In this document: positions 7,304-11,403 of the stretch, piece after piece
Layout: each line of letters starts with the position of its first letter
How positions within the stretch are numbered: position 1 is the first letter of the stretch
Assembly (NCBI GenBank): GCA_028275265.1
Contig: JAPWUZ010000059.1
Location: 1 to 11,403, forward strand
Direction of reading: 5' to 3'
Source: Armatimonadota bacterium
GTDB lineage: Bacteria > Armatimonadota > HRBIN16
Length of the DNA stretch: 11,403 bases
Notes under the pieces: generated by a model
Seen by the model: only the letters and a program-made list of their open reading frames with translations
The model's database searches: none
What the model was told of the DNA's origin: nothing
Made by a program: the position numbers and the translations under genes

Positions 7304-8407
7304 CTACTTGATGAGCATCGGCGGTTCCACCTCATGGGGGCGCCCGGCGTTGCGGCGGATACGTTCGACCTCTTCGTCGGGGATGGCGCGTTCGAAGCGG
7401 CGGAAACCTGCCACCTCGAAGCCGTGTTTGTGCGCCAGGCGGGTGATTTCCTCCACCTGTTCCACGCGGATGTCCGCGCCCAGCGTAAAGCACTCGAAAC
7501 GGCGTTCCAGTGCCAGAATGATGGTTTCGGCGATACACGCCTCCGCGTGTTTGGGGGGGAAGCCGAAGTTAAAGCCGAAATCCACGTTCTCGCCAGGCAC
7601 CCGAATCACCCCGCCGTCGATCACCAGCACATCGTTGCGCTTTTCGTAAACGGCAGCGGACACGTTACGGGGGCGCGCCACATCGCACACCACTGCGCCC
7701 GGACGCAGGTCTTCGGGTTCTATCAGCACATCGGTGGCGGAGCTGACGGCAATCACCATGTCGGCGTCGCGCACCGCGCTGCGCGAGTCGGTGGATACGT
7801 GAACCTCGGCGGGTGTGGAACGGGCTATCTCCTCCTGCAACGCTTCGAGCCGCTCGCGGTTGCGCGCCACCAGCGTGATTCGTGCCACATGTTTTGCCAG
7901 AATGCGCGCGCACACACTGCCAATCGCCCCTGTCGCACCGATGACGGTCGCCTTTGCCTCCTCCGCGCGGATGCCCATGCGCGCCGCCGCCAGCAGGGTG
8001 CCCTGCAATGCACTAGCTGCAGTATACGAGTTGCCGGTGGTTACGGGAGTACTCAACGCGCGAGCCACACTCACACCGCGGTCGCCCACTACTTTCAGGA
8101 ACGCGCCCAGCCCGATAATCTGCGCACCCAGCTCTTCCGCCATGCGCCCCGCCCGCACGATTTTGGGCAATACCTTCTCAAAGGGGGTCTCCAGCAGCAC
8201 GCGCGGCGTCATGGGAACGGCGATGAACCAGCCCTCTGCCTGTGCGCCGGTGCGCGACTCGATGCCCGTGATATGGGACAGCACACGCGGGGGCACGTAT
8301 TTGAATGTTTCTTCCACCCACCGGAAGGGGACCGCCTTCAGGATGGGATATTTTCGGGTAAAGTCTTCCTGACGCAACGGATGCAAAATAAACGCAAACC
8401 GCTCCAC
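7304..8407 (-). CDS. Acyl-ACP-reductase-like / shikimate-dehydrogenase-family NAD(P)-dependent oxidoreductase
   Basis: The 367-residue product resembles cyanobacterial long-chain acyl-ACP reductase (341 residues, catalytic cysteine near 294). It shares T-T-G-N-S-Y-T-A (123-130), a Rossmann loop G-A-T-G-A-I-G-S (157-164), A-R-N-R-E-R-L (181-187) and an I-D-G-G-V strand (263-267). It also keeps a cysteine (C291) in A-E-A-C-I-A-E-T, at the place of the thioester cysteine. The cyanobacterial enzyme reduces fatty acyl-ACP to aldehyde with NADPH; databases often label relatives quinate/shikimate dehydrogenase. The substrate here is inferred only. GTG 8407 is chosen because a promoter (8443-8471) covers the upstream in-frame ATG at 8461, an AGGCGG ribosome binding site (8417-8422) stands 9 nt before the GTG, and the protein then begins with V/M-E-R-F-A-F, as I recall for relatives. 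It is the first gene of the leftward operon. Confidence 0.75.
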   Translation of the reverse strand: MERFAFILHPLRQEDFTRKYPILKAVPFRWVEETFKYVPPRVLSHITGIESRTGAQAEGWFIAVPMTPRVLLETPFEKVLPKIVRAGRMAEELGAQIIGLGAFLKVVGDRGVSVARALSTPVTTGNSYTAASALQGTLLAAARMGIRAEEAKATVIGATGAIGSVCARILAKHVARITLVARNRERLEALQEEIARSTPAEVHVSTDSRSAVRDADMVIAVSSATDVLIEPEDLRPGAVVCDVARPRNVSAAVYEKRNDVLVIDGGVIRVPGENVDFGFNFGFPPKHAEACIAETIILALERRFECFTLGADIRVEQVEEITRLAHKHGFEVAGFRRFERAIPDEEVERIRRNAGRPHEVEPPMLIK

Positions 8408-8442
8408 CGTGCTATACCGCCTGTTCTCTCGGTCTCGCCTAC

Positions 8443-8471
8443 ATTGTACCGTCTTCGGCATAAATGCGCAA
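8443..8471 (-). promoter_or_regulatory. Putative promoter of the leftward dehydrogenase operon
   Basis: On the minus strand, TTGCGC (8466-8471) and TACAAT (8443-8448, five of six bases of consensus) are separated by 17 bp. Transcription would start near 8436, downstream of the ATG at 8461, which supports the GTG at 8407 as the real start. TTCGGC half-sites lie inside the spacer and just upstream of the -35 box. Confidence 0.5.
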
Positions 8472-8495
8472 GCCGAATACAGGCAGTGTTCGGCT
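8471..8495. promoter_or_regulatory. Palindrome in divergent control region, possible operator
   Basis: AGCCGAATAC (8471-8480) and GTGTTCGGCT (8486-8495) form a 10-bp stem with one G-U pair around the 5-nt loop AGGCA. It adjoins the -35 box of the leftward promoter. A third half-site, TTCGGC, is at 8454-8459 inside the promoter spacer. There is no T-run after it, so a repressor or activator site is more likely than a terminator. The regulator is unknown. Confidence 0.4.
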
Positions 8496-8563
8496 CAGGT
8501 TCTCCAGCGGCGAAAGGACACCGGCAACAGTTTGGCGAAGTATTTAGCGTATATATCAGAGGA

Positions 8564-8579
8564 TGAATCACTGAATCAC
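8564..8579 (+). repeat. Perfect tandem 8-bp repeat TGAATCAC x2 before lyxose isomerase gene
   Basis: TGAATCAC occurs twice back to back (8564-8571, 8572-8579). It lies between an AT-rich -10-like patch (TATATAT, 8550-8556, without a good -35 box) and the ribosome binding site at 8584. It could be a regulator binding site or a slippage product. With only two copies, chance cannot be excluded. Confidence 0.35.
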
Positions 8580-8596
8580 GACTAGGAGGTGCGCCG

Positions 8597-9145
8597 ATGA
8601 TTACCGAAAGCCAGCTGCGTCAGGCACAGGAGCGCGCGATGGAGTACCTGCGCAAAGCAAACATCGTGCTGACGCCGGAGGAACAGAAAAACATCGAGGT
8701 GGCAGACTTCGGTCTGGGCGACCTGGAGAATACCGGACTGGAGCTGGTGGTATATGTGAACACCGACCGCTACTGTGCCAAAGAACTGGTGCTATTTCCC
8801 CGCCAGACCTGCCCGGAGCACCGTCATCCGCCCGTCAACGGCGACCCGGGCAAGATGGAGACCTTCCGCTGCCGCTGGGGCGAGGTGTACCTGTATGTGG
8901 AAGGCGAGCCGACGCCCAACCCCAAAGCAAAGCCGCCTGCCGGACGGGAACAGCATTACACCGTATGGCATGAGATTGTGCTGCGCCCAGGCGAGCAGTA
9001 CACCATTCCGTCCAACACCAAACACTGGTTCCAGGCGGGCGATGAAGGCGCGGTGGTGAGCGAGTTTTCTTCCACCAGCCGCGATGAAGCCGACATCTTC
9101 ACCGACCCTGATATCGAACGCATCACGAAGGTCGTACCGGGATAG
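8597..9145 (+). CDS. ydaE: D-lyxose (D-mannose) isomerase, YdaE-type cupin
   Basis: The 182-residue protein is very close, as I recall it, to Bacillus subtilis YdaE along its length. Shared blocks include V-Y-V-N-T-D-R-Y-C (52-60), K-E-L-V-L-F-P (62-68), C-P-E-H-R-H-P-P (72-79), the E-T-F-R-C-R block (88-93) and TKHWFQAG (141-148). The family is a cupin ketol-isomerase that interconverts D-lyxose with D-xylulose and D-mannose with D-fructose (EC 5.3.1.15). By the cupin pattern, H75, H77, E88 and H143 would bind the divalent metal. A near-perfect AGGAGGTG (8584-8591) lies 5 nt before the ATG, the strongest ribosome binding site in the window, implying high expression. It is the first gene of a likely operon; the next gene starts 3 nt after its stop. 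Family assignment is strong, though the preferred sugar may differ. Confidence 0.92.
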   Translation: MITESQLRQAQERAMEYLRKANIVLTPEEQKNIEVADFGLGDLENTGLELVVYVNTDRYCAKELVLFPRQTCPEHRHPPVNGDPGKMETFRCRWGEVYLYVEGEPTPNPKAKPPAGREQHYTVWHEIVLRPGEQYTIPSNTKHWFQAGDEGAVVSEFSSTSRDEADIFTDPDIERITKVVPG

Positions 9146-9148
9146 GGC

Positions 9149-10021
9149 ATGGAACAAGCACTGCACGACCGTTATCGCCTTTTTTGGCTGGCGGTAGGGG
9201 TCTACTTGCTTTACCGCGTGGGAGCGCCGCTGGTTACCTTTCTGGGTGATGGTTTTTTGCAGGTGGCGCTCTCCACGCTGGTCTTCATGGCGCTGGCGAC
9301 ATGGGTCGTGTTACGTGCTGCTGCGCTACTGCTGCGTCCGATCGTCGCTCTGGCATGGATGGCAGTGTTACTGGTACTGTTCGGTGCGGCGCGCCTGTCG
9401 CCGGCTTTCGTGCCCGCGCTGCGTCAGAGCCCTGTGGTTCTGGAGGTTGTGCTGGGCATCAGCGATACGCTGATGGTGCTGGCAGCAAGCATGTTGGGTT
9501 TGGCGGTGTCACATATCATCCGTGAGCCAAACATCCTTGCTCCTGCGGCGCTTTTCGCGGCGCTGGCAGACTTCGCGGTGGTAAGCCTGTGGATTCCGCG
9601 AGTCATGGAGGTGGCGCCGCAGGCGTTGAGTACGGTGGCGGTACACGTGCCGCAGGTGGGGGCAAAGCCTACGCCCACCGGTCTACGTCCCATCGGTATC
9701 ATCGGCCCCGCCGACTTCGTGTTCCTGGCGTTCTACTTCGCCTGTGTGTGGCGGTTTGGCATGGCGGCGCGTGCCACCTATATCTGGATGGTCATTGCGC
9801 TCGCAGGATATATGTTCTTCCAGAACGTGGTGGGTTCGCTCACACCGCGTTTTATGGATGCTGTGGACATGCTACCCGGTCTGGTGCCGATGGCGGTGGT
9901 GTTGCTCATTGTGAACCGGAAGTATTTCCGTTTCTCGCGCGAGGAGAAACGCGCGATGGCGGTGGTGGCGCTGCTGGTGGTGGGCATCATCGCCTTCGCT
10001 TTCTGGGCATTACGAGGATGA
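9149..10021 (+). CDS. Polytopic membrane protein, about nine TM segments, presenilin-like aspartate motifs
   Basis: The 290-residue protein has hydrophobic segments at about 9-31, 36-62, 63-82, 97-123, 129-150, 184-203, 209-229, 241-256 and 268-288. No family is immediately recognisable. Segment 5 carries A-D141-F-A-V-V. Segment 6 carries G186-P-A-D189-F-V-F, resembling the GxGD motif of presenilin/signal-peptide-peptidase proteases. Two segments later comes L-P-G-L-V-P (242-247), resembling their PAL motif. The order D, GxGD-like, one helix, PAL-like matches that family, but the motif is GPAD rather than GxGD, so protease activity is a hypothesis. The gene starts 3 nt after the lyxose isomerase stop with a weak AGGG ribosome binding site, suggesting coupled translation. 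It could instead be an uncharacterised membrane protein without enzymatic activity. Confidence 0.8.
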   Translation: MEQALHDRYRLFWLAVGVYLLYRVGAPLVTFLGDGFLQVALSTLVFMALATWVVLRAAALLLRPIVALAWMAVLLVLFGAARLSPAFVPALRQSPVVLEVVLGISDTLMVLAASMLGLAVSHIIREPNILAPAALFAALADFAVVSLWIPRVMEVAPQALSTVAVHVPQVGAKPTPTGLRPIGIIGPADFVFLAFYFACVWRFGMAARATYIWMVIALAGYMFFQNVVGSLTPRFMDAVDMLPGLVPMAVVLLIVNRKYFRFSREEKRAMAVVALLVVGIIAFAFWALRG

Positions 10022-10034
10022 GGGGGAATGTAAC

Positions 10035-10355
10035 GTGATTATCACCACCACTCCCACGATAGAAGGCAAGAGCATTCGCCAGTATCTGGGGCTGGTTGTC
10101 GGTGAAGCCATTGTGGGCGCAAACGTGTTCAAGGACCTGTTCGCCAGTATCCGCGACATCGTCGGAGGACGGGCGGCAGCCTACGAAGAAGAGCTGCAGC
10201 GTGCAAGAGACATTGCCGTGCAGGAGATGATAGCGCGTGCGCAGGCGCTGGGCGCGAATGCCATTGTAGGTATCGACCTGGACTACGAGGTGCTGGGACA
10301 GGGCGGATCGATGCTGATGGTGACGGTAAGCGGCACGGCTGTCGTCGTGGAGTAG
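10035..10355 (+). CDS. YbjQ/UPF0145 family protein
   Basis: The 106-residue protein matches the YbjQ (DUF74) family in length and pattern. It has an N-terminal strand M-I-I-T-T-T-P-T-I-E-G, then Y-L-G-L-V-V-G-E-A-I-V-G-A-N (17-30), a helix with R-x5-Y-E-E-E-L (46-54), the hallmark A-L-G-A-N-A-I-V-G-I-D (71-81) and a final beta strand V-S-G-T-A-V. These are small soluble proteins that form oligomeric beta-rich assemblies. They are sometimes called heavy-metal-binding, but the role is unproven and no metal-ligand cluster is evident here. Translation starts at GTG with AGGGGG 8 nt upstream, 13 nt after the membrane protein gene, so it is probably the third gene of the operon. Confidence 0.9.
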   Translation: MIITTTPTIEGKSIRQYLGLVVGEAIVGANVFKDLFASIRDIVGGRAAAYEEELQRARDIAVQEMIARAQALGANAIVGIDLDYEVLGQGGSMLMVTVSGTAVVVE

Positions 10356-10384
10356 CCACTTTTTTGCAAGGTGCCGCGTTTTTT
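10330..10384 (+). terminator. Probable nested intrinsic terminator after the YbjQ gene
   Basis: A 7-bp outer stem, GCGGCAC (10330-10336) with GTGCCGC (10371-10377), is followed by T6 (10379-10384). Inside it, GTGG/CCAC (10347-10350, 10356-10359) forms a small hairpin followed by T6 (10360-10365). Either could end the upstream operon. The element begins inside the YbjQ gene and overlaps the promoter of the LCP gene. Confidence 0.4.
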
Positions 10385-10392
10385 GGTATACT
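10364..10392 (+). promoter_or_regulatory. Putative sigma-70-type promoter of the LCP gene
   Basis: TTGCAA (10364-10369, four of six consensus bases) and TATACT (10387-10392, five of six) are exactly 17 bp apart. This is the best-formed promoter in the window. Transcription would start near 10399, giving a very short leader before the GTG at 10409. Confidence 0.6.
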
Positions 10393-10408
10393 GGGCGCGG
10401 GGGGTGAT

Positions 10409-11395
10409 GTGTTGGCACGACAGGAAATAAATGGGCGCAAACGCCGCAGTCTTTTCTGGCGGGTCATACTCGTGCTGTTGATGCTGGGCGCGCTGTCCGT
10501 CGGCACACTCAGCGGTTACTTTTACGCATCCAGCAAGGCGGTTCGCAAAACCGTTAGCGCACTGTGGCAGTACCGAGGGCTGGACGTCGCGGAAGCCTTT
10601 CCGGGGCAATCTTCGGTGACAGTGCTGTTGCTGGGTTCCGACGAGAACCGCGACAACAAGAAGCGCATCTACACCAAGCACACCCGCAGCGATACCATCA
10701 TGCTGGCGCATTTCGACTTTGTGAACAAGCGCATCAGCGTACTGTCCATTCCCCGCGATACGCGCGTGCGTATTCCTGAGCATGGCACCCATAAGATTAA
10801 CTCGGCGATGGCACTGGGCGGACCGGAATTGACCGCCGAGACCATCCGCGAGTGGCTCGATGTGCCGGTAGACCACCATGTGGTTATCTACTACAGGGTC
10901 TTTCGTCGTGCGGTAGACCTTCTGGGTGGCGTTAATATCTACGTGGATAAACCTCTGCATTACGACGATAACTGGGGCGACCTGCACGTACATCTGGAAC
11001 CGGGCTGGCACCTCCTCAACGGCGAACAGGCGCTGGGCTACGTGCGCTACCGCAGGGACAGCGACCTGATGCGCATTGAACGGCAGCAGAAATTCCTCGC
11101 GGCGTTGAAAGAGCATTTCCGGCATCCCAGCACCTACCTGAAGCTGCCGCAGCTGCTGGATGCAGTGGATGAGAACCTCAGCAGCTCCCTCAGTTACGGG
11201 CAGATGCTCGCGCTGGCGTGGTTTGCCAAATCGGTGCCTTCTTCTAATATCCAGATGGTGACATTGCCATGTCGCCCCGGACGGGTGTATGTGTACGCCG
11301 ACGAGGAGAAGGCTCGCGAGCTGGTGGACAAACTCTTCCGGGATACATCCGCTCGCCGCGTAAGCACGCCCTTGCCGATTGGCACGATTCAGTAA
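10409..11395 (+). CDS. LytR-CpsA-Psr (LCP) family glycopolymer transferase
   Basis: The 328-residue protein has a short basic cytoplasmic head (R-K-R-R), one membrane helix at about 16-39 and an extracytoplasmic LCP domain. Family motifs are L-L-L-G-S-D (73-78), T92-R-S-D-T (92-96), S-I-P-R-D-T (113-118), H-K-I-N-S-A (128-133) and the H201-L-L-N-G-E-Q-A-L block followed by Y-V-R-Y-R, D219 and R-Q-Q. LCP enzymes move lipid-linked glycopolymers onto cell-wall peptidoglycan, using conserved Arg and Asp residues that bind pyrophosphate and metal. GTG 10409 is chosen: the longest frame begins with a TTG at 10364 that is the -35 box, whereas GGGGGGTG (10399-10406) just before 10409 can act as ribosome binding site. 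TTG 10412 is an alternative. The domain is complete at the C-terminus. The gene is probably transcribed on its own; the target polymer is unknown. Confidence 0.9.
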   Translation: MLARQEINGRKRRSLFWRVILVLLMLGALSVGTLSGYFYASSKAVRKTVSALWQYRGLDVAEAFPGQSSVTVLLLGSDENRDNKKRIYTKHTRSDTIMLAHFDFVNKRISVLSIPRDTRVRIPEHGTHKINSAMALGGPELTAETIREWLDVPVDHHVVIYYRVFRRAVDLLGGVNIYVDKPLHYDDNWGDLHVHLEPGWHLLNGEQALGYVRYRRDSDLMRIERQQKFLAALKEHFRHPSTYLKLPQLLDAVDENLSSSLSYGQMLALAWFAKSVPSSNIQMVTLPCRPGRVYVYADEEKARELVDKLFRDTSARRVSTPLPIGTIQ

Positions 11396-11403
11396 GCCCG
11401 TAC

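Noticed and set aside
7553..7559. Run of seven G bases inside the dehydrogenase gene, a possible frameshift site
   Set aside because: The reading frame and the conserved A-E-A-C motif continue intact through it, so nothing suggests a frameshift here.
7280..8566. A 428-codon open frame on the plus strand, antisense to the dehydrogenase gene
   Set aside because: The composition is rich in His, Arg and Cys with no recognisable domain, there is no good ribosome binding site, and the opposite strand encodes a clear enzyme. It is a by-product of high GC at third positions.
9103..9165. A possible intergenic terminator or promoter between the isomerase and membrane protein genes
   Set aside because: Only 3 nt separate stop and start, with no hairpin or promoter boxes, so continuous transcription is simpler.

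Overview
The window looks like chromosomal DNA from a GC-rich bacterium. Genes are tightly packed, several use GTG starts, and the best ribosome binding sites match AGGAGG. The gene content (a Clp1-type kinase, a DUF5107-type protein with a tetratricopeptide tail, an acyl-ACP-reductase-like dehydrogenase, a YdaE-type lyxose isomerase and an LCP protein) would suit a thermophilic Armatimonadota- or Chloroflexota-like lineage. That placement is inference from protein types; no rRNA or other marker is present. I see no mobile element, CRISPR array, tRNA or rRNA.

Layout. (1) Positions 1-1229, minus strand: a Clp1/Grc3-like polynucleotide kinase followed by the start of a cysteine-rich protein that runs off the left edge. 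(2) 1230-1382: a divergent intergenic region with a consensus -10 box facing right. (3) 1383-2697, plus strand: a membrane-anchored NTF2-like protein overlapping a PHP-family histidinol-phosphatase-like hydrolase. (4) 2698-2723: a short convergent junction with a hairpin. (5) 2724-8407, minus strand, transcribed right to left: an acyl-ACP-reductase/shikimate-dehydrogenase-like oxidoreductase, a 1025-residue DUF5107-type/TPR protein and a GlmU-like sugar nucleotidyltransferase. Gaps are short, so they are probably one operon. (6) 8408-8596: a divergent control region with a promoter, a palindrome and a tandem repeat. (7) 8597-10355, plus strand: D-lyxose isomerase, a nine-segment membrane protein with presenilin-like features, and a YbjQ protein, probably one operon ending in a weak terminator. 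(8) 10409-11395: an LCP (LytR-CpsA-Psr) protein with its own good promoter.

Several products point to carbohydrate and cell-envelope metabolism: sugar isomerisation (lyxose isomerase), nucleotide-sugar synthesis (GlmU-like enzyme), possible sugar binding or processing (DUF5107-type protein) and attachment of glycopolymers to the wall (LCP). No single pathway is complete here. The most interesting leads are the membrane protein at 9149-10021, which has two intramembrane aspartates and a PAL-like motif in the order seen in presenilin-type proteases; the non-cyanobacterial-looking acyl-ACP-reductase homologue that keeps the cysteine; and the bacterial Clp1-like kinase. In two genes (acyl-ACP-reductase-like and LCP) promoter boxes overlap the longest possible start codon, so shorter GTG starts are proposed.
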